A stretch of 64,000 nucleotides of DNA from an uncultured Bacteroidia bacterium (GTDB taxonomy: Bacteria; Bacteroidota; Bacteroidia; Bacteroidales; UBA932): the NCBI GenBank assembly GCA_902788095.1, contig CADAIT010000008.1, positions 47,822-111,821 on the forward strand. The letters run 5' to 3'. The notes under the pieces were generated by a model. It saw only the letters and a list, made by a program, of their open reading frames with translations. It did not search any database and had not been told where the DNA came from. Shown piece by piece: positions 1-8,390 of this stretch (its first letter is position 1; the number at the start of each line of letters is the position of its first letter). A program made the position numbers and the translations under genes.

Positions 1-519
1 GACCTGCAGGCGCCGTACGGAAAACGCAACCGGGCTATTCTGGAAGTGCTGTACGGCTGCGGTCTCCGCGTAAGCGAGTGCGCCGGCCTCCGTATTTCGC
101 ACGTTCACCTGGACGAAGGCTTTGTAGATGTCATCGGCAAGGGGAACAAGCAACGCCTGGTCCCGCTTGGCGAGGTCGCGGCCGACGCCATCCGCTCCTA
201 CCTGCCCGAGCGTCCTGAACCCGCCTCTGCCTCCGACGAAGACTTTCTTTTCCTGAACCGCTTCGGCAAGCCGCTCAGCCGCGTTTCGCTGTTCAAACTG
301 GTAAAAGACCAGGCCATGGCGGCAGGCATACAAAAGGAAATCTCCCCGCACACCTTCCGTCATTCATTTGCCACGCACCTGATTGAAAACGGAGCCGATT
401 TAAGGATTGTTCAGGAAATGTTGGGACACGAAAGCATCCTGACGACGGAAATCTATACGCACATAGACACTTCTACCTGGCATAAAATGGTCCTGGAGCA
501 TCATCCAAGGCATAATTAA
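1..519 (+). CDS. xerD: Tyrosine recombinase XerD/XerC, 3' part
   Basis: The reading frame is open from base 1, so the N-terminal core-binding domain lies outside the window; 172 codons of the catalytic domain are visible. Tyrosine recombinases of this family resolve chromosome dimers at dif, together with FtsK. The catalytic set is complete: Arg in GCGLRVSE, Lys in GKGNKQR, the HTFRHSFATH box (His and Arg), His in LGHES, and the nucleophile Tyr in EIYTH. The C-terminus LEHHPRHN resembles Bacteroidota XerD endings. Xer identity is firm; the choice of XerD over XerC is inference. An ftsK gene lies about 8 kb downstream on the other strand. Confidence 0.88.
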   Translation, partial: DLQAPYGKRNRAILEVLYGCGLRVSECAGLRISHVHLDEGFVDVIGKGNKQRLVPLGEVAADAIRSYLPERPEPASASDEDFLFLNRFGKPLSRVSLFKLVKDQAMAAGIQKEISPHTFRHSFATHLIENGADLRIVQEMLGHESILTTEIYTHIDTSTWHKMVLEHHPRHN

Positions 520-522
520 TCC

Positions 523-565
523 AAGAAACCGGGCTTCAGGGACTGATCCCTTCAACCCGGTTCTT
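523..565 (+). terminator. Hairpin after xerD
   Basis: AAGAAACCGGGCTT pairs with AACCCGGTTCTT around an inner AGGGA/TCCCT stem. There is no strong T-run, so termination is inferred from the stem alone. Confidence 0.5.
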
Positions 566-610
566 GACGTGTACTAAAACCTAAACCTACTATAAAGATG
601 CAGAAAAAAG

Positions 611-650
611 AAAAACGTTGCAGAAATTTGAAAAAATCTGCAACGTTTTT
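611..650. terminator. Bidirectional intrinsic terminator between xerD and the Hc1 gene
   Basis: AAAAACGTTGCAGA and TCTGCAACGTTTTT form a perfect 14-bp stem. The left arm begins in an A-rich tract and the right arm runs into TTTTTTTT, so it can terminate transcripts from both convergent genes. Confidence 0.85.
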
Positions 651-671
651 TTTACTTGTGCAAAAACGGCT

Positions 672-845
672 TTACTTGGAAGCCTCTACAGAAACCTTAC
701 GGAATTCCTTGAGATCCTTCATGAGAGCAAGAGCGGTCTTACGAGCGCGAGCACCTGCTGCCTTGTTGCCTTTGTTAAGCTGAAGAACGGAGTCCTTACC
801 GAATGCCTGAGCTTCTGCATAGATCTTTTCCAATAACTCTTTCAT
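672..845 (-). CDS. Histone H1-like nucleoid protein (Hc1 family)
   Basis: A 57-residue ORF starting MKELLEKIYAEAQAFGKD and ending EFRKVSVEASK. The motif GNKAAGARARK is the basic core seen in short Bacteroidota proteins annotated as histone H1-like Hc1. These proteins bind DNA through a lysine/arginine-rich helix, so a nucleoid-structuring role is likely. The gene stands alone, ends at the bidirectional terminator, and is preceded (minus strand) by a TATCTTGC box near 897-903, a near match to the phylum -7 element. The exact function in this organism is not visible. Confidence 0.85.
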   Translation of the reverse strand: MKELLEKIYAEAQAFGKDSVLQLNKGNKAAGARARKTALALMKDLKEFRKVSVEASK

Positions 846-944
846 GACAATTAGATTTTAGTTGGTTTGTTAAGTATTAATGTTCAAAGTTTTGTGCAAG
901 ATAGAGTTTTTTTTTCAAATGAAAAAATTTTTTTCGAAAAAAAA

Positions 945-1577
945 TTAGCATTCAGGTAGTTCCGTACGCGATTCCCCGGATTTTTCCTCTTTGTTCAGCA
1001 CTTCTTTTTCTTTTTTGCGGGTATTGAGGGTATTCATGGCGCGTTGTACACCGATGGTGGAAATGTCTTTCACGCCCTGAATAACCCTGGCGGCCAGTTC
1101 GGGAACTTCCGCCTTTTCTTCCGCCGACAACGCACCCAGCACGTAATCCACCTGCCTGCCCCGCGAGAAATCGTTGCCGATACCCACACGAATGCGGGTC
1201 CACTGGTCGCTTTCCAGCTTTTCGGTAATGTCCTCCAAACCGTTATGTCCGCCGGAGGAGCCGTTGGCGCGCATGCGCAAGGTTCCGAACGGAAGGTTGA
1301 TATCGTCGGAAATGACGATGAGGTTTTCCAAGGGAAGATGCAGCTGCTGCATCCAGTAACGGACCGCGTTCCCGCTCAGGTTCATGTAAGTGCTCGGTTT
1401 CAGAAGCACGAACCAGCGGCCCTTGAAGGAAACTTCGGCCACGTCACCGTAACGGTCGGTCTTGAAAAGGACATTGGATGCCTGAGCCCAGGCATCCAAT
1501 ATCATAAATCCCATGTTGTGCCGGGTGGACGCATATTCTGCGCCGATATTGCCCAGCCCTACAACAAGATACTCCAT
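945..1577 (-). CDS. pth: Peptidyl-tRNA hydrolase
   Basis: 210 residues, the usual Pth length plus a charged tail. It releases tRNA from peptidyl-tRNAs dropped by ribosomes in the cytoplasm. Family residues are present: Asn10 in GLGNIGAEY, His20 in TRHNMG, the Asp in SDDINLP (about residue 91), and Asn in GGHNGLEDI (about 112). It follows rplY by 2 bp, a pairing common in Bacteroidota, so the two are almost certainly co-transcribed from the promoter upstream of rplY. Confidence 0.96.
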   Translation of the reverse strand: MEYLVVGLGNIGAEYASTRHNMGFMILDAWAQASNVLFKTDRYGDVAEVSFKGRWFVLLKPSTYMNLSGNAVRYWMQQLHLPLENLIVISDDINLPFGTLRMRANGSSGGHNGLEDITEKLESDQWTRIRVGIGNDFSRGRQVDYVLGALSAEEKAEVPELAARVIQGVKDISTIGVQRAMNTLNTRKKEKEVLNKEEKSGESRTELPEC

Positions 1578-1579
1578 TA

Positions 1580-2170
1580 CTACTGGTTAGCGGCCTTGGC
1601 AGCTTCCTGAGCAGCCTGCTGCATGGCACGGGTGGTCTTCACGGAGCAAATGATGGTGTTCTTGTCAGAAACAATCTGCAGACCTTCGAATTTGAGGTCT
1701 CCGGCCACCATTCTCTTGTCCAGCTCCAGCGGGGTAACGTCGATGTCCAGCTGATCCGGGAGGTCCTTCATGAGGGCGCAAACCTTCAGGCTGCGGGCGC
1801 TCTGGGTGAACTTACCACCAGCCTGCACACCTTTCGGGTGACCGGTGATGTTCAGCGGAACGGAAATGACGATGGGTTTGGTTTCATTGACGGCGAGGAA
1901 ATCCACGTGCAGGCAGTTGTCCTCTACCGGATGCCACTGGTACTCGTGGGCCACGGCGGTGTAGGTTTTGCCACCCAGCACCAGGTCCACAATGTAGGAA
2001 GCGGGCGTATGGGTGAGACCCTTCAGCTCTTTCTCATTCACAGTGAAAAGGATGTTGTCCATACCGGCACCGTACAGGTTGCAAGGAACCAGACCCTGTG
2101 CACGATAGGCCTTGAGGACGGCCTTGTTGCCCTTCTGGCGGATTTCGCCATTCAGCGTAAAATGCTTCAT
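1580..2170 (-). CDS. rplY: 50S ribosomal protein L25 / general stress protein Ctc
   Basis: 196 residues, the long two-domain form (L25 domain at about 1-95, C-terminal beta domain after). It binds 5S rRNA in the large subunit. The N-terminus has the family pattern EIRQKGNKAVLKAYRAQGLVP followed by NLYGAG. The alanine-rich tail (QQAAQEAAKAANQ) is typical of this subgroup. It is the first gene of a two-gene unit with pth. Confidence 0.95.
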   Translation of the reverse strand: MKHFTLNGEIRQKGNKAVLKAYRAQGLVPCNLYGAGMDNILFTVNEKELKGLTHTPASYIVDLVLGGKTYTAVAHEYQWHPVEDNCLHVDFLAVNETKPIVISVPLNITGHPKGVQAGGKFTQSARSLKVCALMKDLPDQLDIDVTPLELDKRMVAGDLKFEGLQIVSDKNTIICSVKTTRAMQQAAQEAAKAANQ

Positions 2171-2257
2171 TGTTTTGTTTTGTTTAAAATGTGTTACTCA
2201 GTGCGATTTCCACGCACCCCATTGCACCAAAAAACCTTTGCGGCTTTTTTAAGCGCG

Positions 2258-2265
2258 CAAAGGTA
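2258..2265 (-). promoter_or_regulatory. rplY: -7 box of the rplY-pth operon
   Basis: On the minus strand the sequence reads TACCTTTG, a perfect Bacteroidota -7 element, about 88 bp before the rplY start. It sits in one arm of a CCTTTGCG/CGCAAAGG inverted repeat. Confidence 0.7.
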
Positions 2266-2296
2266 ATCATTTTTTGGGAATCTGCAAAGAGTTGAC

Positions 2297-3052
2297 TCAG
2301 AAACTGGTGGCGATGGCCAGGAAGTCGTCGGCCTTGAGGGCTGCGCCGCCGATGAGGCCGCCGTCGATATCCTTCTCCGCGAAGAGTTCCTTGGCGTTGG
2401 AAGGCTTGCAGGAACCGCCGTAGAGGATGGTCATGTCCTCGGCCACCTGGGCGCCGAATTTTGCCTCGATGACGTTGCGGATGCAGGCGTGGATTTCCTC
2501 GGCCTGGGCGGCAGTGGCGGTTTTACCGGTACCGATGGCCCAGACGGGTTCGTATGCAATGACCACGTTCTTCATGTCTTCTGCGGTGAAGTTGTAAAGA
2601 ACGTTTTTGGTCTGTGCCTTTACGACGTCGAAGTGCTTGCCGGCTTCGCGCTCTTCCAGGTTTTCACCGACGCAGAGGATGACTTTAAGGCCGGCGGCAA
2701 GAGCCAACTGGGTTTTCACGACCAGTTTCTCGTCCGTCTCACCATAATACTGACGGCGCTCGCTGTGACCCAGGATGGTGTACTGGCAGCCGATGGAGGT
2801 AAGCATGTTCACGGCAACTTCACCGGTATAGGCACCTTTTTCATGGTCTGCGCAGTTCTGGGCGCTGAGCTGCACCTTGGAGCCCTTCAGGGCATCGGCC
2901 ACACAGGCCAGATGGGTAAACGGCGGAGCCACAACCAGTTCTACATTGGCCGGAAGATCCTTGGCCTTTTCAACAACGGCTTTTGCAAGTTCTACACCTT
3001 CGGGAACGGTGGTATTCATTTTCCAGTTCCCTGCTACAATAAATTTTCTCAT
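2297..3052 (-). CDS. tpiA: Triose-phosphate isomerase
   Basis: 251 residues, standard length. It interconverts glyceraldehyde-3-phosphate and dihydroxyacetone phosphate in glycolysis. Active-site residues are visible: Lys11 in GNWKMN, His96 in LGHSERR, Glu168 in AYEPVWAIGTG; the phosphate loop GGSCKP and GLIGGAAL follow. It lies 14 bp downstream of the phosphate acyltransferase gene and on the same strand, so it probably shares the ackA-ptb transcript, linking lower glycolysis with acetate formation. Confidence 0.97.
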   Translation of the reverse strand: MRKFIVAGNWKMNTTVPEGVELAKAVVEKAKDLPANVELVVAPPFTHLACVADALKGSKVQLSAQNCADHEKGAYTGEVAVNMLTSIGCQYTILGHSERRQYYGETDEKLVVKTQLALAAGLKVILCVGENLEEREAGKHFDVVKAQTKNVLYNFTAEDMKNVVIAYEPVWAIGTGKTATAAQAEEIHACIRNVIEAKFGAQVAEDMTILYGGSCKPSNAKELFAEKDIDGGLIGGAALKADDFLAIATSF

Positions 3053-3066
3053 TTTGTTAAATCTAA

Positions 3067-3972
3067 TTATTTCACAGACATTACGGCGGAAGCGATGGAG
3101 TTGAGCTTCACGTCAACGGAATCGGCGCGGGAAGCCAGGATGCAAGGGACCTTGGTTCCTACCAGGAAACCGGCCTGACGGACGTCCTGGGCCAGTTTGG
3201 AGTTGGTCTTCCAGAACACGTTGGCGCTCTCGATGTTGGGGAACAGCAGGCAGTCTGCATCTCCGGCAACGGGGCTCGTGAGCTTCTTGATTTCCACGGA
3301 TTCCTTATCGATGGCGACATCCAGGGCCAGCGGACCGTCACCGATGGCCTTGATTTGGCCGCGGTCGCACATCTTGGCCAGCATGGCACCCTCTACGCAG
3401 GCGGGCATGCTGTCCAGCATTTGCTCGGAAGCGGCGATGAAGGCAATCTTGGGCTGGGCGATACCGAAACTGCGGGCGACACCCGTCACGAAACCGGCCA
3501 TCTTCACCTTCTGGCGGAAGTCCGGAGCCGGAATGACGGCCATGTCGGTAATGAAGATGAGTTTGTGATAGTTGGGGTTGGAAATAACGCCCACGTGGCT
3601 GAGCAATCCCTTGGCCGGCAGCAGCCCGCATTCCTTGTTCAGGATAGCACGGAGGAACTTGTCCGTGGAGCAAAGACCTTTCATGAGGACGTCGCCCTCA
3701 CCGTCGTGAACCATGCGGACCGCCTCTGCAACGGCTTTGAGTTCATCCTTGATATCTACTACCGTGAATTTATCGACATTGATACCTGCAGCCTTGCAAA
3801 CATCCGCTATCATATCCGCATCGCCCACCAGGGTGACCTTGACAAAGCCCATGTCGCTGGCCATGGAAGCGGCTTCGATGGTATGGGAATCCACGCCCCA
3901 GGCGGCTACCATCCTCTTGCAAATGCCTTTTGCCTTTAATTCGGCAAACAAATCGTTGAAATTGGTAATCAT
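3067..3972 (-). CDS. ptb: Phosphate acyltransferase, phosphate butyryltransferase type
   Basis: 301 residues of the PTA_PTB family. The enzyme moves an acyl group from CoA to phosphate. The block DVLMKGLCSTDKFLRAILN followed by GLLSHVGV, and the short length, fit phosphate butyryltransferase-like members better than the phosphotransacetylases (about 330 residues) usual beside ackA. It is 2 bp downstream of ackA, so the pair should work together: acyl-CoA to acyl-phosphate here, then acyl-phosphate plus ADP to acid plus ATP in the kinase. Whether the substrate is acetyl-, propionyl- or butyryl-CoA cannot be read from the sequence. Confidence 0.85.
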   Translation of the reverse strand: MITNFNDLFAELKAKGICKRMVAAWGVDSHTIEAASMASDMGFVKVTLVGDADMIADVCKAAGINVDKFTVVDIKDELKAVAEAVRMVHDGEGDVLMKGLCSTDKFLRAILNKECGLLPAKGLLSHVGVISNPNYHKLIFITDMAVIPAPDFRQKVKMAGFVTGVARSFGIAQPKIAFIAASEQMLDSMPACVEGAMLAKMCDRGQIKAIGDGPLALDVAIDKESVEIKKLTSPVAGDADCLLFPNIESANVFWKTNSKLAQDVRQAGFLVGTKVPCILASRADSVDVKLNSIASAVMSVK

Positions 3973-3974
3973 GA

Positions 3975-5189
3975 TTATTCTTGGTTTTCTAATACTAAAT
4001 GCATGGTATCACGGGCAATAACCAGTTCCTCGTTGGTGCAGATGAGGGCGGCTTTTACCTTGGAATCTTCCGTAGTGATGATGGCATCCTCGCCGAAGGC
4101 CACGTTGGCTTCATAATCCACCTTGAGGCCCAGGTAGGAGAAGTTTTCCAGCACGCGACGGCGCAGGCGGCTGTTGTGCTCGCCGATGCCGCCGGTGAAG
4201 ACGATGAGGTCCACACCGTTCATGGCCGCCACATAGGAGCCGATGTTCTTGATGATGTCGTAGGTGAACTTCTTGAACACGAGTTTGGCCTTGGGATCTC
4301 CGTTGTTGGCAAGTTCGTCCAGCTCACGGGCGTCCGACGTCTTGGTGGAAACGCCCAGGAAGCCGGATTTGCGGTTAAGAATGGTGGACATCTCGTCCGG
4401 GGTGACGCCCAGTTTATTCTCCAGGTAAATGACGGCGTTGGCGTCGATGTTGCCCACGCGCGTGCCCATAATCATGCCTTCCAGCGGGCTGAAACCCATG
4501 GAAGTGTCCACGCACTTGCCGTTCTGGATGGCGCAGATGGAACTGCCGGCGCCCAGGTGGCAGGTGATGATTTTGGAATCGTTGATATCCAGGCCCGCAA
4601 GCTTGGCGCCCACACCGGCCACGAACTGGTGGGAGGTGCCGTGCGCACCGTAGCGGCGGACGCGGTATTTTTCATAATATTCGTACGGCAGGCCATACAT
4701 GTACGCATAGGCAGGCATGGTCTGATGGAAAGCCGTATCGAAGGTGACCACCTGCGGCACGGAAGGAAGAACTTCCTGCATGGCATGGATGCCCAGCAAG
4801 TGCGCCGGATTGTGCAGCGGAGCAAAGTCTGCGCAGAAGGCAATTTTATCCAGGACATCGTCGTTCACCAGCACGGAACCGGAGAAAAAGTCTCCGCCCT
4901 GCACGATACGGTGTCCAACGGCCTCAATGTCTTCCAGCGACTTCAGAACGCCCGTCTGTTTGTCCGTAAGGGCGGCCAGAATAAGCTGCATGCCCACTTT
5001 ATGGTCCGGGATGGGGACATCAATCACCTGTTTTTCACCCCCGGTCGGAGCATATTGGAGGACGCCGGCAGGCAAACCGATTTTTTCTGCAATACCCTTG
5101 GCGATGACATCGAAAACATCGTCACTCTTCATGTCCAGAAGCTGGTACTTGATGGAAGAGCTGCCGCAGTTGATAACAAGAATAATCAT
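3975..5189 (-). CDS. ackA: Acetate kinase
   Basis: 404 residues. It makes ATP and acetate from acetyl-phosphate. Family signatures: N-terminal VINCGSSSIKYQ, GHRIVQGG, APLHNPAHLLGI, FDTAFHQTMP, RRYGAHGTSHQF, and FTGGIGEHNS. Length and the RRYGxHGTSH block argue for acetate kinase rather than butyrate kinase (about 355 residues). It is the first gene of ackA-ptb-tpiA. A TATCTTTG box on the minus strand (5229-5236) lies 40 bp before the start and overlaps a promoter for the divergent comEC-like gene. Confidence 0.95.
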   Translation of the reverse strand: MIILVINCGSSSIKYQLLDMKSDDVFDVIAKGIAEKIGLPAGVLQYAPTGGEKQVIDVPIPDHKVGMQLILAALTDKQTGVLKSLEDIEAVGHRIVQGGDFFSGSVLVNDDVLDKIAFCADFAPLHNPAHLLGIHAMQEVLPSVPQVVTFDTAFHQTMPAYAYMYGLPYEYYEKYRVRRYGAHGTSHQFVAGVGAKLAGLDINDSKIITCHLGAGSSICAIQNGKCVDTSMGFSPLEGMIMGTRVGNIDANAVIYLENKLGVTPDEMSTILNRKSGFLGVSTKTSDARELDELANNGDPKAKLVFKKFTYDIIKNIGSYVAAMNGVDLIVFTGGIGEHNSRLRRRVLENFSYLGLKVDYEANVAFGEDAIITTEDSKVKAALICTNEELVIARDTMHLVLENQE

Positions 5190-5220
5190 AAACTATCTGA
5201 TATTTGAATTTTGTCCGGTA

Positions 5221-5258
5221 TATCTTTGCAAAGATACGAAATTTATTTGGTATTTTTG
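5221..5258. promoter_or_regulatory. Overlapping opposed promoters for ackA and the comEC-like gene
   Basis: TATCTTTGCAAAGATA (5221-5236) is a perfect palindrome made of two opposed -7 boxes, one per strand. A second plus-strand box TATTTTTG (5251-5258) lies only 5 nt before the ATG at 5264. Polymerase binding for one gene should interfere with the other. Confidence 0.6.
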
Positions 5259-5263
5259 CATGT

Positions 5264-6343
5264 ATGGTTGGAGCGAGAGGCATAGAAACGCTTTCCGTCA
5301 CCTTCACGGCCGGCGTCATTGCGGGGACCATGGTCTCCGGCGGCAATAACGTGCTTCCCTGTATCCTCCTTCCACTCATCGCCCTTCCCGCTTTCCTGCA
5401 AGAAAAAATTGCACGCCTGCCCGGTGCGCAAAGCCTCGCCGTCCTGGCGACGACCTTCCTTTTGCTGGGCATGTTCTGCGCCTGGAATGCCATGCAGCCG
5501 GGTGCGGACATCCATTGGTGGGTGCAAGACTGGGCCGATGCCGCCGTGGGCAAGCTCCGTGCGCACATCGACGCGCTCCCTTTCAGGAACCCCGACACGC
5601 CGGCGCTGCTCAAAGCGCTTCTCACCGGCGACCGCAGCGGCCTTTCACGGGAGACGGTGGCCGTTTTTCGGGCCAGCGGCGCTTCGCACATTCTGGCGCT
5701 TTCAGGCTTGCACATCGGCATCATTTACCTTATTTTCGACAAACTCACCCACTTGCTGGGACGCACTCCCGCGATGCGGCGCCTCCGTTTCTGGCTCATC
5801 GTGGCCGGAGCGGGGTTTTTCACCCTGATGACCGGCGCCGGTCCTTCCATCGTCCGTGCGTTTCTCTTTATCGTCATCAACGAAACCCTGCGCTTGCTGG
5901 GACGACCGCGGAAGGCCGTACGGGTGCTGTGCCTGGCACTGCTGATACAACTTATCCTGAATCCGGCGTCGGTCCGGGAAGTGGGGTTCCAGCTCAGTTA
6001 TCTGGCCATGGCGGGCATTTTCCTCCTGTACCCGCTCCTGGAAGCCTGGTATCCCGTTTCCACGTCCTGGGACCCTTTTCGAAAAATTTGGTCGATGGCG
6101 GCACTCAGCATCAGCTGTCAGCTGTTTACAGGCCCCTTGGCCTGGTTGCGATTTCACAGTTTTCCGCGCTATTTCCTGCTCACGAACCTGATGGCCATCC
6201 CTCTCACCTCCGTCCTTATGGCCACCGCCGTAACCACCGTGCTTCTGGGGCTGCCGGGCTGGTCTCCCACCCTCCTGATAACGGCAACAGACGGCCTGTG
6301 CCGCCTGTTGGTATGGGTGCTGGAAGTTATTGCTTCAATGTAA
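5264..6343 (+). CDS. ComEC/Rec2-like membrane protein (Competence domain only)
   Basis: 359 residues from the ATG at 5264; the frame stays open 60 bases further upstream, but the promoter boxes at 5221-5258 favour the inner start. Multiple hydrophobic segments and the signature LLKALLTGDRSGLS, ASGASHILALSGLHIGI, TGAGPSIVRAF and EVGFQLSYLAMAGI identify the ComEC channel domain. ComEC passes single-stranded DNA through the inner membrane during uptake. The C-terminal metallo-beta-lactamase-like domain of full-length ComEC (about 700 residues) is absent. The 3' end overlaps the convergent apbE by 17 bp. Confidence 0.85.
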   Translation: MVGARGIETLSVTFTAGVIAGTMVSGGNNVLPCILLPLIALPAFLQEKIARLPGAQSLAVLATTFLLLGMFCAWNAMQPGADIHWWVQDWADAAVGKLRAHIDALPFRNPDTPALLKALLTGDRSGLSRETVAVFRASGASHILALSGLHIGIIYLIFDKLTHLLGRTPAMRRLRFWLIVAGAGFFTLMTGAGPSIVRAFLFIVINETLRLLGRPRKAVRVLCLALLIQLILNPASVREVGFQLSYLAMAGIFLLYPLLEAWYPVSTSWDPFRKIWSMAALSISCQLFTGPLAWLRFHSFPRYFLLTNLMAIPLTSVLMATAVTTVLLGLPGWSPTLLITATDGLCRLLVWVLEVIASM

Positions 6344-7349
6344 AACCCGGGCTGGCCCATTCCACCATGCCACCGTCGTCGGCGGCACTGATCAGGTAGC
6401 CCTCCAGCTCCGGACTGTCCAGGATGAGTTGCCTGGCCGCATCCAGACCGGCGACCATGCACCAGGTCGCCACGGCGTCCGCTTCTGCCGCGCTCCCGGA
6501 CGATACGACCGTAGCGCTGAGCAAGTTGTGCTGAACCGGAAATCCCGTCACCGGATTCACCGTGTGGGCGAATTTCTGCCCGTCGCGGATATAGAACTTG
6601 CGGTAATTGCCCGAGGTAACGACGCCGCACGGCTTTCCTTCCGAGCTCCAAATGCCGTCCAGTTCGACCGACGGCGTCTCCGGCTGGTCTATGGGACGGT
6701 CCACCCCCACCGACCAGGGCTTGCCGGAAGGATTCACCCCGTCGCACCAGATTTCGCCGATATCCACCAGCATGTCCTTGACGCCGATACGATAGAGATA
6801 GCGGGCGATGACGTCGCAGCTGTATCCCTGCGCTATCGCATTGTAATTGAGTTGGGGGAACCCAAGCGCCGCCGGATTCACCCGGCCGTCCTCCACCGGG
6901 AGTTCGGGCGGCAGGAGACGCATGCCGTACCGCTCCTGCAGGATACGAATCTGTTCTTCCGAGGGAAACTGCTGCTGCTTGAAGCCGAAGCCCCAGGCAT
7001 CGAACAGCGGTCCCGCCGCGCAGTCCACAAGGCCGCCGGAGCGTTCCCAGTATCGATAGGCGCAACGATACATATCCAGGAACAACGGCGTTGCAGGCAC
7101 GCTTTCCCCTGCATTGAAACGGGAAAGCAGCGATCGCTTGTTGTAGCCTGAAAGCGTGGTGTCTATCTGCAGGAGCAGTGCGTCCACGCTGTCCCTGATG
7201 GTCTCCACATTTTCTCCGACACCCTTCAGATTCAGCTTGACGGTATAGGTACCCCCCTGGGCAAAACCTGAAATCTGCACATAACGGCCCTGCGAAGGCG
7301 CACAGGTCATCACGATAAACAGCAGCAGGACAAGCAGGATTTTTCGCAT
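6327..7349 (-). CDS. apbE: FAD:protein FMN transferase (ApbE family)
   Basis: 340 residues from the ATG at 7349 (MRKILLVLLLF); an upstream ATG at 7370 falls inside the -7 box TATTTTTG (7370-7377) and is unlikely. ApbE proteins attach FMN to threonine of target proteins outside the cytoplasm. Visible features: a hydrophobic export signal ending near a Cys (VMTCAPS, a weak lipobox), the substrate-pocket segment DAWGFGFK, VDIGEIW, HTVNPVTGFPV, and the metal-binding AEADAVATWCMV. Family assignment is firm; lipidation is uncertain. Confidence 0.92.
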   Translation of the reverse strand: MRKILLVLLLFIVMTCAPSQGRYVQISGFAQGGTYTVKLNLKGVGENVETIRDSVDALLLQIDTTLSGYNKRSLLSRFNAGESVPATPLFLDMYRCAYRYWERSGGLVDCAAGPLFDAWGFGFKQQQFPSEEQIRILQERYGMRLLPPELPVEDGRVNPAALGFPQLNYNAIAQGYSCDVIARYLYRIGVKDMLVDIGEIWCDGVNPSGKPWSVGVDRPIDQPETPSVELDGIWSSEGKPCGVVTSGNYRKFYIRDGQKFAHTVNPVTGFPVQHNLLSATVVSSGSAAEADAVATWCMVAGLDAARQLILDSPELEGYLISAADDGGMVEWASPGFTLKQ

Positions 7350-7418
7350 TCTTTGGCAAGTATTTTGCACAAAAATACAAAAAAATACCGATATTTGCAG
7401 GTTAAGAAAAGAGTGCTT

Positions 7419-8390
7419 ATGAAAATAAAAACAGCCGTTTTGGCCGTAGCCGTTATCGCCGTCCTGGGCAGCGGATGCAGAAAAAACAATACTGAAACCC
7501 AGACACCATCCCTTGCAGGTGCATATTTGTCAGCGTCGGCACCCATGTTCGCCAGGCTGAATCAGGAACTGACCTTTGCAACAGGCATCGACGATTTATA
7601 TACCTCCGACAAAACAGATGCCGGCACGCTGGGCATTTACTGGCAGGTGAACGGCGATAGTCGCGATACTACATCCAGGGATATCACCAAGTCCAATCCC
7701 CCGTTCACCTACATCCCGAAAACCGCGGGCACGTACACCGTTACGGCCACCGTATTCGCCCTCAATGGAAAATACTATTCCACGAGCGCCAGCAGCTCTT
7801 TCCAGGCCATCGACCCCGACACCGCCATCGACGGCCTCGCCGGCCCCACCGAAGCGGTGAAGATTGACGGTACGGAATACCAACTGTTCGCCGCCGCCAT
7901 CGGCGACCACACCTGGATGTGCCAGAATATGTTCAGCAAGGAAAAAGGCCGTGCCTTTCAAGGCTGTGAGGTAGTCTCCGCCCTTTTCGGCCGCTATTAC
8001 ACCTGGGAGGAGGCACAGAACGTATGCCCGGAAGGATGGCGCCTTCCCACCGCCGCAGAGTTTGACCAGGACCTCGGGAACAACGCCGGAGACCTGATGG
8101 CCAATGTACAGTTTCTGGAGAAGGCCATGTGGCCCCACTGGCCGGAAGTCGTCATCAGCAATCTCCACTCCTTCAACGCCCTTCCCGTCGGGTACATGGA
8201 CCTCGCCACCAGCTCGGAAGCCTACGGTTACAAAGAGTACGCCTGCTGGTGGACCGCAGACAGCATTCAGGAGGGAGAAGAATCGCTGGGCGTTTTCCGC
8301 TACATCTTCTGCGAAGAAGCAGACATAAAAAAAGGCAAGGGAGACAAAAACACCCTCGCCCTCAATGTCCGCTGCGTGAAAAAGGATTAG
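7419..8390 (+). CDS. Lipoprotein with PKD-like and FISUMP domains
   Basis: 323 residues from the ATG at 7419; the frame extends upstream but only this start gives a signal peptide with lipobox VLGSGC. An N-terminal Ig/PKD-like segment (about residues 35-125, ending AGTYTVTATVFALNGKYYS) is followed by a FISUMP (Fib_succ_major) domain with TWMCQNM, YYTWEEAQNVCPEGWRLP and a closing NVRCVKKD. Such proteins are exported surface lipoproteins of Bacteroidota; their ligands are generally unknown. The last 4 bp overlap the convergent lolA-like gene. Confidence 0.8.
   Translation: MKIKTAVLAVAVIAVLGSGCRKNNTETQTPSLAGAYLSASAPMFARLNQELTFATGIDDLYTSDKTDAGTLGIYWQVNGDSRDTTSRDITKSNPPFTYIPKTAGTYTVTATVFALNGKYYSTSASSSFQAIDPDTAIDGLAGPTEAVKIDGTEYQLFAAAIGDHTWMCQNMFSKEKGRAFQGCEVVSALFGRYYTWEEAQNVCPEGWRLPTAAEFDQDLGNNAGDLMANVQFLEKAMWPHWPEVVISNLHSFNALPVGYMDLATSSEAYGYKEYACWWTADSIQEGEESLGVFRYIFCEEADIKKGKGDKNTLALNVRCVKKD

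Noticed and set aside
1-519. Xer-type recombinase as integrase of the tRNA-Arg island
   Set aside because: It is 35 kb away, matches chromosomal XerD, and is not part of the island.
598-836. Small plus-strand ORFs across 598-836
   Set aside because: They run through the bidirectional terminator and are antisense to the Hc1 gene.
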